A stretch of DNA of 64,000 bases, taken from the NCBI GenBank assembly GCA_017538995.1, contig JAFYHV010000026.1, positions 1-64,000 of the forward strand. The letters run 5' to 3'. The stretch is from Lachnospiraceae bacterium (GTDB lineage Bacteria; Bacillota; Clostridia; Lachnospirales; Lachnospiraceae). Position 1 is the first letter of the stretch. Each line of letters opens with the position of its first letter. This document shows positions 52,825 through 62,030 of the stretch, one piece after another. A model generated the notes under the pieces. That model was not told where the DNA came from. It was given only the letters and a program-made list of their open reading frames with translations, and made no database searches. Position numbers and translations under genes: made by a program.

Positions 52825-54063
52825 TTAAATCAAAGGATATTTTGCGGTAAGTTCGTCTACGATTGCTCTTGCGTAAGGAATCTTCTCTTCGCCGCCCTTA
52901 ACGATAGCTGCGATAGCGTCTGCAATCTTATCCATATCTTCGGTATTCATGCCGCGGGATGTAACTGCGGGAGTACCAAGTCTAACACCGCTTGTAACGA
53001 AAGGCTTCTGAGGATCGTTGGGAACTGTGTTCTTGTTGGCTGTGATATGAGCCTCGTCGAGCATTTTCTCAACTTCCTTACCTGTGTACTTCTCACCTCT
53101 TAAGTCAACGAGCATAAGATGGTTGTCTGTACCGCCTGAAACGATCTTAACGCCTCTTGAAAGAAGACCGTTGCAAAGAGCCTGTGCGTTGTCAATAATG
53201 TTCTGTGCATAAACCTTGAACTCAGGTGATAATGCTTCTTTAAAACAAACTGCCTTACCGGCGATAACATGCATTAAAGGTCCGCCCTGGATGCCGGGGA
53301 AGATAGCCTTGTTGAAGTTGTACTTCTCTGCTGCTTCCTTGTTTGCAAGAATCATACCGCCTCTGGGTCCGCGGAGTGTTTTATGAGTTGTTGTTGTAAC
53401 AACATCTGCATAAGGGAAGGGTGAGGGATGAAGGCCTGCAACTACAAGACCTGCGATGTGAGCGATATCTACCATAAGAACCGCACCAACTTCATCACAC
53501 ACTTCTCTGAATTTCTTAAAGTCAATTGTTCTTGCGTAAGCTGAAGCACCTGCAATAATCATTTTGGGCTTGCACTCTAAAGCAAGTTCACGTAATTTAT
53601 CGTAATCAATGAATCCGTCGTCATTTACGCCGTAAGGTACGACATTGAAGTATTTACCGGACATGTTAACGGGTGAACCGTGTGTGAGATGTCCGCCGTG
53701 GTCGAGGTTCATACCCATAATGGTATCCCCGGGATTAAGAATTGCAAACTGAACTGCCATGTTTGCCTGAGCGCCCGAATGAGGCTGAACGTTAGCATAA
53801 TCACATCCGAAAAGCTCTTTTGCTCTTTCGATTGCAAGGTTTTCAACTACGTCAACACATCCGCATCCGCCGTAATATCTCTTAGCGGGATAACCTTCAG
53901 CATACTTGTTTGTAAGGATACTGCCCATAGCAGCCATTACAGCCTTGGATACCCAGTTCTCAGATGCGATAAGCTCGATATGAGAATTCTGTCTTGCTTC
54001 TTCATCGCAAATGGCTGAAGCTATCTCGGGATCAACCTTTTTTACTTCTTCCAACGAATACAT
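52825..54063 (-). CDS. glyA: Serine hydroxymethyltransferase
   Basis: The 412-residue PLP enzyme has [30 protein letters not shown], the PLP-lysine motif [16 protein letters not shown] and [14 protein letters not shown]. It converts serine and tetrahydrofolate to glycine and methylene-tetrahydrofolate, feeding the one-carbon pool that PurN also uses. A classic AGGAGG ribosome site and a promoter with extended -10 precede it. Confidence 0.97.
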   Translation of the reverse strand: MYSLEEVKKVDPEIASAICDEEARQNSHIELIASENWVSKAVMAAMGSILTNKYAEGYPAKRYYGGCGCVDVVENLAIERAKELFGCDYANVQPHSGAQANMAVQFAILNPGDTIMGMNLDHGGHLTHGSPVNMSGKYFNVVPYGVNDDGFIDYDKLRELALECKPKMIIAGASAYARTIDFKKFREVCDEVGAVLMVDIAHIAGLVVAGLHPSPFPYADVVTTTTHKTLRGPRGGMILANKEAAEKYNFNKAIFPGIQGGPLMHVIAGKAVCFKEALSPEFKVYAQNIIDNAQALCNGLLSRGVKIVSGGTDNHLMLVDLRGEKYTGKEVEKMLDEAHITANKNTVPNDPQKPFVTSGVRLGTPAVTSRGMNTEDMDKIADAIAAIVKGGEEKIPYARAIVDELTAKYPLI

Positions 54064-54106
54064 ATATTTGATTCCTCCTAAAAATGCTTATTATTCAAAC
54101 GTAGAC

Positions 54107-54136
54107 ATTATAGCATGTAGTAATCAAAATTGTCAC
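54107..54136 (-). promoter_or_regulatory. Promoter of glyA
   Basis: On the minus strand GTGACA and TATAAT are 18 bases apart, and TGC precedes the -10, making it an extended -10 as well. It lies about 44 bases before the glyA ATG. Confidence 0.8.
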
Positions 54137-54145
54137 TATTGTTTT

Positions 54146-54514
54146 TCAGAAAGAAAATTCGGTCTTAAGATTTCCGCAAAGATACTCGTCAGCCTTCTCA
54201 TAAAAGCAGTTTTCCATATTATGTATCTTAGCGTCCGAAGCATATTCGAACGAATGATGATTAACTACCAGCTTGTAAGTTACGTTTCTGTTTTCGTCAT
54301 ATTCTTTTGTAAGATTAACGCCTGCGTTTTTGAAACCGTAATCGTTTAAGTACTCTCTTACGTCTTTTACGTACTCTGCCTCGCTTCTTTCAACTGCTTC
54401 CCTGTACTCGCGTCCTTTTTTATCATTTGCATACGCTTTTACCGAAACACTTAAAACTACCGAGATAATGATTACAGCTGCGATAATTGTTAATAATTTA
54501 ATTCTTCCGATCAT
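54146..54514 (-). CDS. Small membrane-anchored protein of unknown function
   Basis: The 122-residue protein has an N-terminal helix (about residues 5-26), which could be an anchor or signal, then a charged region (NDKKGREYREAVERSEAEYV) and a beta-like end (NVTYKLVVNHHSFEYASD). The start at 54512-54514 follows GGAGG by eight bases. An extended -10 promoter lies 45 bases upstream. No family recognised. Confidence 0.7.
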   Translation of the reverse strand: MIGRIKLLTIIAAVIIISVVLSVSVKAYANDKKGREYREAVERSEAEYVKDVREYLNDYGFKNAGVNLTKEYDENRNVTYKLVVNHHSFEYASDAKIHNMENCFYEKADEYLCGNLKTEFSF

Positions 54515-54558
54515 TTCTATATCCTCCCACACAAGGTTTTCTTTTTGTTTACAGGAGG

Positions 54559-54567
54559 ATTATAGCA
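54559..54567 (-). promoter_or_regulatory. Extended -10 promoter for the small anchored protein
   Basis: On the minus strand TGCTATAAT lies between the lipoprotein stop and the small protein start. The same 9-mer forms the -10 of the glyA promoter. No good -35 is seen. Confidence 0.5.
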
Positions 54568-54594
54568 TGGGTACCTGTCCAATAAACGGGACAG

Positions 54595-55209
54595 CTATTT
54601 CACTGCAGAATAATGCCATGTGGTTGTGCCGGCATCGGTTATAAACACGATGGTAAATTCCTGTACGTTACTTTGAGGTACTGTGAATTCCACAACATCA
54701 AATGATTCTTCAAAAAAATCTGTTTCTTCAGACACGCATCCTGCATAAACCACATTATAAGAATTATCATATTCGTAAATAAGCCACGAAGGTATTTCAA
54801 GACGACCCCGCATACTTTGAACAATATCGCGGTTATCAGATCTTTGCGTACATTCGGCATTAAACTTTATTCTTACCTCATCGCCGGCATTCAGTTCTTT
54901 GGGAGGTTCCTGTGTTTCACATTTAAATAAAACCGAATAGGCACTTTCTCCCTTGGAATTATATTCCTTAATATGCTCGGTTTCGTTTCCCGAATATTTG
55001 CAGTACTCTTCAGAATTAACAATGTCTTCGTTTGCAGAAAAATCCGCTTTATCGCAAATCCATTTTTTATAACTTTCCTTAGAACTGATCGTATAATCAG
55101 GTCCATCCTCTGACAATATTGTGGCTGTTTCCGGTGTTTGTGAACACCCCTGTAAAAACATTCCGCTTAAAAAAAATAAGATAAAGAAATAAATAATTTT
55201 GTTATACAC
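54595..55209 (-). CDS. Small lipoprotein of unknown function
   Basis: The 204-residue protein has a hydrophobic signal and lipobox LQGC (Cys at about residue 22) followed by a hydrophilic region and a beta-rich C-terminal half (EVRIKFNAECTQ, FDVVEFTVPQSNVQEFTIVF). The start is a GTG at 55207-55209 with AAGGAAGG six bases upstream; an ATG two bases earlier is out of frame. It follows the barstar gene by 28 bases. No family recognised. Confidence 0.75.
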   Translation of the reverse strand: MYNKIIYFFILFFLSGMFLQGCSQTPETATILSEDGPDYTISSKESYKKWICDKADFSANEDIVNSEEYCKYSGNETEHIKEYNSKGESAYSVLFKCETQEPPKELNAGDEVRIKFNAECTQRSDNRDIVQSMRGRLEIPSWLIYEYDNSYNVVYAGCVSEETDFFEESFDVVEFTVPQSNVQEFTIVFITDAGTTTWHYSAVK

Positions 55210-55237
55210 ATCAAGCCTTCCTTTTTAGTCTTAATTC

Positions 55238-55474
55238 TTATTCCATCTCTGTCTCAATGCCTAGTTCATTGATTACATCGAGCACCGCGAAGAAATAGTT
55301 TTCTCCTCTGTCACTGTTTAAAATTGTTATTCTGTCAATTCTCATTTCGGAAAGACAGTCAAAAAGCGCATCAAGATTTTTTCCGTAATACTCCGGAAAC
55401 GAAAAAACTTCCTTTAAATATTCATGCGCTTCCTTACGTTCGTTAATTTTCAAAGCATCGATTGTAAATTCCAT
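55238..55474 (-). CDS. Barstar-like ribonuclease inhibitor
   Basis: The 78-residue protein has the barstar core FPEYYGKNLDALFDCLSE, which includes the helix that plugs the active site of barnase-type RNases, followed by ITILNSDRGENYFFAVLDVI. Barstars protect the producer cell from its own or incoming toxin RNases. No barnase-like gene is nearby, so it is an orphan immunity protein or a domesticated regulator. Start at 55472-55474, with AGGA eight bases upstream. Confidence 0.88.
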   Translation of the reverse strand: MEFTIDALKINERKEAHEYLKEVFSFPEYYGKNLDALFDCLSEMRIDRITILNSDRGENYFFAVLDVINELGIETEME

Positions 55475-55649
55475 TTTGCTTCCTTTCATGCGGTCTTAAA
55501 TTTACCCACTCTGCATATATGTATTAAACCAACCGCTTTCATTCTACCATATATCGTATAAATAGAGCAGATTTATTGTGAAATTTTTATTATGGTAAGC
55601 CCTATATAACTATTTTTTGTAATATTTATATAAATAATGAAAGAACTGA

Positions 55650-55678
55650 TTGACTGAAAAATCAAATTATAGTATTCT
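55650..55678 (+). promoter_or_regulatory. Promoter of the LTA-synthase-like gene
   Basis: TTGACT and TATTCT are 17 bases apart, with about 30 bases of leader before the ATG at 55715. AAAGGAA provides the ribosome site. The rest of the 55475-55714 gap is AT-rich with no other clear feature. Confidence 0.65.
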
Positions 55679-55714
55679 AAATGCGTTTTTGAAATTGTTA
55701 AAGGAATATCAATT

Positions 55715-58060
55715 ATGAAGAGGAATATACAGGTAAACGACAATATTGAAGAGGTTAAAAAGGAAAAAGGCAGCCTCGGCAAAAGAATCCTTAAGGGACT
55801 CGGTGCTCTCGGCATTTATTTCCTTATTTTCGCAGCGGTAATTACTTTCTGCGAAATCTTCTTAAGATTTCAGATCTCGGGCAAAATCATAAAAATGAAT
55901 CTTGCTTTCCTGGCATTCGTGCCTGCGGAGGCTATGTTCTTTGCAATATTCGCGGGATTCTTTAAAAACATCGGAAACAAAATAACTCTTCCGATTCTTA
56001 TATTAATCATAAATATTTACTACTGCGTTCAGTTTGTATATTACAGAATATTCGGTTCGCTCTTCTCCGTATCAATGATGGGAATGGGCGGTACCGCAGT
56101 CGGAAACTTTTTCTGGGCAATGGAAGGCGTGCTTATAGCATCAATCATTTTCCTTACCATATTCCTTGCTCCGACTATTATCTGTATCTTTTTATCACTC
56201 GTAAAAAAAATAAAATATCCCGGATATCCCCTGCTCTTACATATACTTCCTATTTTCCTTACAGTAGGATTATGGTTTGCAGGAATACAGGGATTAAAGC
56301 TTATCGGAACCGACAGACAGTCTGCATACTACGTTCTTACAAACAACTCTTCCGATACGGATACAACAGCCAATCATCTCGGAACACTTGCTACTTTTAT
56401 AGTTGAGTCCGGAGCATATTACTTCGGTGTAGGTTCGGGCAATAACGAAAGTACCGAACTTGTAAGTGTTACAAAAGATGATTTTGAACTTGTGGCAGAT
56501 ACATCCGTTCAGGAAACCGTTACAGAAACAGTTGAAGAAAACGCTTCCGAAAACGATGCACAGGTTGAGGAAGTTGTTGAAGAAATCGTATACGATCCCT
56601 GGATTGACGAAAGATTCGACTTTGCAACTCTTGCAGAAAATGCAAACGACACAGCTGCAAAGAATATGTATACATTCCTTGCGGAAAGAGAACCCAGTTA
56701 TAAAAATGAATATACAGGTCTTTTCGAAGGTTACAATCTTATATACATCTGCGCCGAAGGCTTCTGGTCATACGCTTGTAACGAGAAAGTTACACCCACG
56801 CTCTACAAAATGCAGAACAACGGTATCGTTCTCGACAACTATTACAACTCATTCTTAAATACAACGACCAACGGTGAATTTGCATTTGCCACTTCGCTCT
56901 GGCCCGATGTATCAAGATGGGCAATGTCCGGTACCGATGTCGGAAGTTTCCCTCAGTCCGCAGGCAAATTCATGCCTTACGGTCTCGGTGATTTCTTCGT
57001 GGAAAACGGTGTTGAAACTTTCGGATTCCACAACTATTACGGCACTTATTACAGAAGATATCTCTCCTGGCCCAATATCGGTTTTGAAAACTGCAAATTC
57101 ATGGGTGACATGAAATTCACATCCACCTGGCCTTCAAGCGACCTTGAAATGATGGAGCAGTCGATGGACTATTACCTCGAAAACGACAGATTTATGGCTT
57201 ACTACATGACCTTTTCCGGTCACGGCCCTTATACAAGCGCCAACTATGTAGCCAGAAAAAATCTTGATACCGTAAAAGAATTGTTGGGCGACGAGTTTGA
57301 AAACTACAACAACGAAGCAATCAACTATCTCGCTTCACAGTATGAAGTTGAAAGATCAATGAACTATCTTCTTGAAAGACTTGAAGAAGCAGGAAAACTC
57401 GACAATACCGTAATCGTAATGACCGGTGACCATTATCCCTACTATCTCTCCGAATCAGGCAGAACAAGCCTCTGCCAGAAAGAAATTTCGGAACTTGACC
57501 AGTATCATTCAACATGTATGATTTACTGTGCAGGACTCGAAGAACCCATCCACTGCGACGAATACTGCTGTAATGTGGATATAGTTCCCACAATCTTAAA
57601 TCTTTTCAATATTCCGTTTGATTCGAGACTTTTGATGGGTACAGACGTTTTCTCCACCGACAGTATGCACACAGCAATGCTTTACAACAAGAGCTTCTTA
57701 AACGATAAGGTTGAGTATAATTCAACCAACCATGAGGCTGTATGGAAAATTGACACTTCCGTATACTGTGAGGAAGCGCTCGATTCATATATAAAGAATT
57801 ATATGGCATTAAACGATTCATATTATCTTGCAAGTATTAATATGATGAAATACAACTTCTATTTCACCATCTGGAAACAGTCAGGTCTCTTAACAGACGA
57901 GGAAATTGCCGCAGAGAACCAGAGAGCTGCAAGAGCCATGGAAATCAATGCCGAGCAGAACGAAATTGAGGCCGAGGCCGAAAGACTTAAGAAAGAGGCC
58001 GAAGAAGCCGCTGCTGCAGAAGCAGCTGCACAGGCAGCCGAAGAAGGCGTTACAGAATAA
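55715..58060 (+). CDS. LTA synthase-like phosphoglycerol transferase (sulfatase fold)
   Basis: The 781-residue protein has five membrane helices in residues 30-195, a Glu/Val/Thr-rich linker (about 245-295) and an extracellular alkaline-phosphatase-fold domain (about 338-690). Metal and nucleophile positions are visible: YNLIYICAEGF, the catalytic Thr within NTTTNGEFAF (383-385), FSGHGPY and MTGDHYPYY. Enzymes of this family move glycerol phosphate from phosphatidylglycerol to a polymer or glycan. The C-terminal 50 residues are a Glu/Ala-rich coiled tail not found in the classic LtaS, possibly cytoplasm-independent and wall-facing. Single gene with promoter and terminator. Confidence 0.88.
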   Translation: MKRNIQVNDNIEEVKKEKGSLGKRILKGLGALGIYFLIFAAVITFCEIFLRFQISGKIIKMNLAFLAFVPAEAMFFAIFAGFFKNIGNKITLPILILIINIYYCVQFVYYRIFGSLFSVSMMGMGGTAVGNFFWAMEGVLIASIIFLTIFLAPTIICIFLSLVKKIKYPGYPLLLHILPIFLTVGLWFAGIQGLKLIGTDRQSAYYVLTNNSSDTDTTANHLGTLATFIVESGAYYFGVGSGNNESTELVSVTKDDFELVADTSVQETVTETVEENASENDAQVEEVVEEIVYDPWIDERFDFATLAENANDTAAKNMYTFLAEREPSYKNEYTGLFEGYNLIYICAEGFWSYACNEKVTPTLYKMQNNGIVLDNYYNSFLNTTTNGEFAFATSLWPDVSRWAMSGTDVGSFPQSAGKFMPYGLGDFFVENGVETFGFHNYYGTYYRRYLSWPNIGFENCKFMGDMKFTSTWPSSDLEMMEQSMDYYLENDRFMAYYMTFSGHGPYTSANYVARKNLDTVKELLGDEFENYNNEAINYLASQYEVERSMNYLLERLEEAGKLDNTVIVMTGDHYPYYLSESGRTSLCQKEISELDQYHSTCMIYCAGLEEPIHCDEYCCNVDIVPTILNLFNIPFDSRLLMGTDVFSTDSMHTAMLYNKSFLNDKVEYNSTNHEAVWKIDTSVYCEEALDSYIKNYMALNDSYYLASINMMKYNFYFTIWKQSGLLTDEEIAAENQRAARAMEINAEQNEIEAEAERLKKEAEEAAAAEAAAQAAEEGVTE

Positions 58061-58080
58061 TATAATTCATATCATAAAAG

Positions 58081-58119
58081 AAATCCCGGTACTGCAATGC
58101 AGTACCGGGATTTCTTTTT
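58081..58119. terminator. Bidirectional terminator between the LTA-synthase-like gene and nifJ
   Basis: A 16-base arm AAATCCCGGTACTGCA and its exact complement are separated by a single base, so the hairpin forms with a small loop. Plus strand is followed by CTTTTTA and the minus strand by CTTTTA, so it can stop both convergent genes. Confidence 0.9.
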
Positions 58120-58172
58120 ATATTGTTTTTTTCAGATCTGTCCAAGGTAACCCCGGACTAATAATCTTACGA

Positions 58173-61100
58173 TTATTTGTAGAGTTCTACGAGCTTCATT
58201 AAGTGCTGATATCTCTCGTTAGCAACCTTCTCTGATTCTGCGAAGAGTTTCTCTGCTCTTTCAGGGAAAGGTTTAACAAGACGAGTATATCTGGACTCGT
58301 TGTTAAGGAATTCCTGATATGTTCCGTCACCCTCTTTTGATGTAAGTGTGAACGGATTCTTTCCTTCTGCCTTAAGTGCAGGGTTGAAGGAGAAGAGGTT
58401 CCAGTAACCGGCCTTAACAGCTTTCTTCATTTCATCCTGGCAGTGGTTCATACCGCCCTTAGCGATACCGTGAAGTTCGCAAGGAGCATAACCGATGATG
58501 AGTGAAGGTCCGTTGTAAGCTTCTGCTTCAGCGATAGCCTTAACAGCCTGTGCAGGGTTAGCACCAAGAGCAATCTGTGCTACATATACGTAACCGTAGC
58601 TCATAGCGATTTCTGCAAGAGACTTCTTGCTGATTTCCTTACCTGCTGCTGCGAACTGGCAAACTTCACCGATATTGGAAGCCTTGGAAGCCTGTCCACC
58701 TGTATTGGAGTACATTTCTGTATCGAATACGAATACATTTACGTTCTCACCTGAAGCAAGTACATGGTCTAAGCCGCCGAAACCGATATCGTAAGCCCAG
58801 CCGTCACCACCGAAGATCCATACGGACTTCTTAGGAAGGTAATCTTTCTTAGCAAGAACTTCTTTAGCCTTATCACATCCGTCAGCTGCTGCTTTTTCAA
58901 GTTCTGCAACAAGTGCTGCTGCGTATTCGGAGTTGCAGTTTGTGCAATCCTTTGTTTCGATGAACTTCTCAGCTGCTGCCTTGAATTCTGCGCTTGCCTT
59001 TTCGGACTGCATCATTTCTTCGATCTTAGCGATAGCCTGGTTTCTGAGAACCTTCTGGCCTAAGTACATACCAAAGCCGTGCTCTGCGTTATCTTCGAAG
59101 AGTGAGTTAGACCAAGCAGGACCCTTCTTGGAATCCTTGTTAACTGTGTAAGGTGATGTAGCTGCAGGGCCACCCCAGATGGATGAACATCCTGTAGCGT
59201 TTGAAATATACATATGCTCACCGAAGAGCTGTGTAATAAGTCTTGCATAAGATGTTTCTGCACAACCTGCACATGATCCTGAGAACTCAAGGAGAGGCTG
59301 ATTGTACTGAGAGTTGATAGGTGTTACGCCGTTTGCAAGTGCGGGCTTAAGCTCTTTCTTGCCAACGTTAGCAACAAGATAATCAAATACGGGCTGTTCA
59401 GCTGCCTGTGATTCCTGAGGAACCATCTTAAGAGCTTCGTTAGCCTTAGGACAAACTGTGATACATTCGCCGCAACCCATACAGTCAAGAGGTGATACAG
59501 TCATTGTATACTTCATTGAAGGATCGTTAGCATGCTTTGAATCTGCAAGTTTGATATTTGCGGGAGCAGCTGCTACTTCGTTTGCATCGAGGATGAAAGG
59601 ACGAATTGTAGCATGTGAACATACGAATGCACAGCTGTTACACTGAAGACAAGCTTCTGCGTTCCACTCGGGAACCATAACTGCGGTACCTCTCTTCTCG
59701 TATGCTGAAGCACCTGTTTCGAACTGTCCGTCTGCTCTGTCAGCAAATGCGGAAACAGGAAGTGAATAACCATCCATAAGTCCGATGGGATCGAGTAATT
59801 CGTTAACCATCTTAACTGTAGCGGGACGGCCTGCTCTTTCAACAGGTTTCTTGTTATCAACTGCGTTAGCCCAGTCAGCGGGAACTGCAACTTCGTGAAT
59901 TGCATCTACACCGGCATCAATTGCCTTGTAGTTCATTTCAACTACTGCATCACCCTTCTTGGAGTAGGACTTCTTAGCAGCCTGTTTCATAAAGTCAACT
60001 GCTTCTTCGATAGGCATAACGTTTGCAAGTTTGAAGAAAGCGGACTGTAAGATTGTGTTGGTTCTCTTACCCATACCGATTTCGATAGCCTTGTCGATAG
60101 CGTTGATTGTGTAAAGCTTAATGTTGTTCTTAGCAATGTACTGCTTAGCTTCAGCAGGCATATGCTCGTTGAGTTCTTCGTCTGACCACTGGCAGTTGAT
60201 CATGTAGATACCGCCGGGCTTAACGTCCTGAACCATCTTGTAACCCTTAACAACATATGAAGGGTTGTGACAAGCAACGAAGTCAGCCTGGTTGATGTAG
60301 TAAGGGCTCTTGATGGGCTTGTCACCGAATCTTAAGTGAGAAATGGTGATACCGCCGGTCTTCTTTGAGTCATACTGGAAGTAAGCCTGAATGTACTTGT
60401 CTGTATGGTCACCGATAATCTTTGTAGAGTTCTTGTTAGCACCAACTGTACCGTCACCGCCAAGACCCCAGAACTTACACTCTACAGTACCTGCTGCAGA
60501 TGTAATAGGAGCGGGCTTGATTTCAGGTAAGCTTAAGTTGGTAACGTCATCTACGATACCGATTGTAAATCTAGCCTTAGGAGCATCTTTTGCAAGCTCT
60601 GTGTAGATTGCAAAGATTGAAGAAGGACATGTATCCTTTGAACCAAGACCGTAACGTCCGCCGATAAGAACGATGTCGTTAAGACCTGCTTCACGAAGTG
60701 TGGTAGCAACATCGAGGTATAAAGGCTCACCGAGTGATCCGGGCTCTTTTGTTCTGTCGAGAACTGCGATTTTCTTAACTGTCTTGGGAAGAACTTTAAG
60801 AAGTGCACTTGATACCCAGGGACGATATAAACGAACCTTAATAAGTCCGACTTTCTCACCCTTAGCAAGTAAGTAATCAATTACTTCTTCGGTTACGTCA
60901 CAAACGGAACCCATAGCAACGATTACTCTGTCAGCATCAGCTGCACCGTAGTAGTTGAACAGATCGTAATCTGTACCGAGTTTTTCGTTTACTTTCTTCA
61001 TGTATTTTTCAACAACTGCAGGAAGTGCTTCGTAAACTGAGTTACAAGCTTCTCTGTGCTGGAAGAATACGTCATCGTTTTCATGAGAACCTCTCATTGA

Positions 61101-61739
61101 AGGATGTTCGGGATTAAGAGCATGTGCACGGAATGCTTCAACTGCTTCCATGTTGCACATTTCTTTAAGATCTTCGTAATCCCATGTTTCAATCTTCTGA
61201 ATTTCATGAGATGTACGGAAACCGTCAAAGAAGTTAAGGAAAGGAACCTTACCTTCGATTGCTGAAAGATGAGCAACGGGTGAAAGATCCATAACTTCCT
61301 GAGGATCTGATTCTGCGAGCATTGCAAAACCTGTCTGACGACAAGCATAAACGTCACTGTGATCACCGAAGATGTTAAGGGACTGTGTTGCAACACAACG
61401 AGCGGATACATCGAATACACAAGGTAACTGCTCTGCAGCTATTTTGTACATATTGGGAATCATAAGTAAGAGACCCTGTGATGCGGTAAATGTTGTAGTG
61501 ATGGCACCTGCTGCAAGTGAACCGTGAACCGTACCTGCGGCACCTGCTTCAGACTGCATTTCGGTAACTGTAACTGTGTTGCCGAAAATGTTCTTTCTTC
61601 CTTCAGCCGACCACTGATCTACATAGTCAGCCATAGGTGAGGAAGGTGTGATGGGATAAATACCTGCAACTTCAGTAAACGCATAAGCTACATGAGCGGC
61701 AGCGGTATTACCATCCATTGACTGTTTTGTTCTAGCCAT
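58173..61739 (-). CDS. nifJ: Pyruvate:ferredoxin (flavodoxin) oxidoreductase, single chain
   Basis: The 1188-residue enzyme has, in order, the pyrimidine domain (DGNTAAAHVAYAFTEVAGIYPITPSS region at the N-terminus), the CoA and gamma domains (SHLRFGDKPIKSPYYI), a ferredoxin domain with CLQCNSCAFVC and CMGCGECITVCP, an extra cluster site (GSCAGCAETSY) and the thiamine-diphosphate domain with GGDGWAYDIGFGGLDHVL and MYSNTGGQASKAS. It oxidises pyruvate to acetyl-CoA and CO2 and reduces ferredoxin, central to fermentation. Length is standard. RBS AAGGAGG; its mRNA appears to begin with a long stem-loop. Confidence 0.98.
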   Translation of the reverse strand: MARTKQSMDGNTAAAHVAYAFTEVAGIYPITPSSPMADYVDQWSAEGRKNIFGNTVTVTEMQSEAGAAGTVHGSLAAGAITTTFTASQGLLLMIPNMYKIAAEQLPCVFDVSARCVATQSLNIFGDHSDVYACRQTGFAMLAESDPQEVMDLSPVAHLSAIEGKVPFLNFFDGFRTSHEIQKIETWDYEDLKEMCNMEAVEAFRAHALNPEHPSMRGSHENDDVFFQHREACNSVYEALPAVVEKYMKKVNEKLGTDYDLFNYYGAADADRVIVAMGSVCDVTEEVIDYLLAKGEKVGLIKVRLYRPWVSSALLKVLPKTVKKIAVLDRTKEPGSLGEPLYLDVATTLREAGLNDIVLIGGRYGLGSKDTCPSSIFAIYTELAKDAPKARFTIGIVDDVTNLSLPEIKPAPITSAAGTVECKFWGLGGDGTVGANKNSTKIIGDHTDKYIQAYFQYDSKKTGGITISHLRFGDKPIKSPYYINQADFVACHNPSYVVKGYKMVQDVKPGGIYMINCQWSDEELNEHMPAEAKQYIAKNNIKLYTINAIDKAIEIGMGKRTNTILQSAFFKLANVMPIEEAVDFMKQAAKKSYSKKGDAVVEMNYKAIDAGVDAIHEVAVPADWANAVDNKKPVERAGRPATVKMVNELLDPIGLMDGYSLPVSAFADRADGQFETGASAYEKRGTAVMVPEWNAEACLQCNSCAFVCSHATIRPFILDANEVAAAPANIKLADSKHANDPSMKYTMTVSPLDCMGCGECITVCPKANEALKMVPQESQAAEQPVFDYLVANVGKKELKPALANGVTPINSQYNQPLLEFSGSCAGCAETSYARLITQLFGEHMYISNATGCSSIWGGPAATSPYTVNKDSKKGPAWSNSLFEDNAEHGFGMYLGQKVLRNQAIAKIEEMMQSEKASAEFKAAAEKFIETKDCTNCNSEYAAALVAELEKAAADGCDKAKEVLAKKDYLPKKSVWIFGGDGWAYDIGFGGLDHVLASGENVNVFVFDTEMYSNTGGQASKASNIGEVCQFAAAGKEISKKSLAEIAMSYGYVYVAQIALGANPAQAVKAIAEAEAYNGPSLIIGYAPCELHGIAKGGMNHCQDEMKKAVKAGYWNLFSFNPALKAEGKNPFTLTSKEGDGTYQEFLNNESRYTRLVKPFPERAEKLFAESEKVANERYQHLMKLVELYK

Positions 61740-61775
61740 TATATTTGCCTCCTTAAAAATTTTTCGTAGGAAATC

Positions 61776-61831
61776 GATCTTAAAAGAACTTGATTTTTGA
61801 CGTCACAAAATCAAGCAACCCTTTTAAGGTC
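61776..61831 (-). promoter_or_regulatory. 5'-terminal stem-loop in the nifJ leader
   Basis: Nested inverted repeats span 56 bases. The outer arms are GATCTTAAAAG and CTTTTAAGGTC (one G-T mismatch) and the inner arms CTTGATTTT and AAAATCAAG surround TGACGTCA, itself a palindrome. It starts about 11 bases after the -10, so it sits at the extreme 5' end of the mRNA. It could stabilise the transcript or be a protein-binding operator. Confidence 0.7.
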
Positions 61832-61842
61832 GCACAGTAAAA

Positions 61843-61871
61843 ATTATAGAATAAAATCCCCCTTTTGTAAA
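61843..61871 (-). promoter_or_regulatory. Promoter of nifJ
   Basis: On the minus strand TTTACA and TATAAT are 17 bases apart. The transcript would start close to 61836, just ahead of the stem-loop. Confidence 0.8.
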
Positions 61872-61926
61872 TAAATTATTCACTCCAAAATGCCCAATAT
61901 TAAACATTAAATAATATAAATAATTA

Positions 61927-61955
61927 TTGATAATATTACATATTTCTTCTAATAT
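61927..61955 (+). promoter_or_regulatory. Promoter of the GtrII-like gene
   Basis: TTGATA and TAATAT are 17 bases apart in the AT-rich divergent gap. The predicted start coincides with the hairpin at 61963-61996. Confidence 0.5.
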
Positions 61956-61962
61956 TGTTATT

Positions 61963-61996
61963 AGTAAAAGCGAGTACCACAATATAGGCTTTTACT
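61963..61996 (+). promoter_or_regulatory. Inverted repeat at the 5' end of the GtrII-like transcript
   Basis: AGTAAAAGC and GCTTTTACT (nine exact pairs) flank a 16-base loop. No T-run follows, so it is not a terminator. It may be an operator or a 5' stability stem-loop. One TTATGTAAAC copy follows at 62003-62012. Confidence 0.5.
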
Positions 61997-62030
61997 GATT
62001 AGTTATGTAAACTATGTGTATGGGGTAAAT

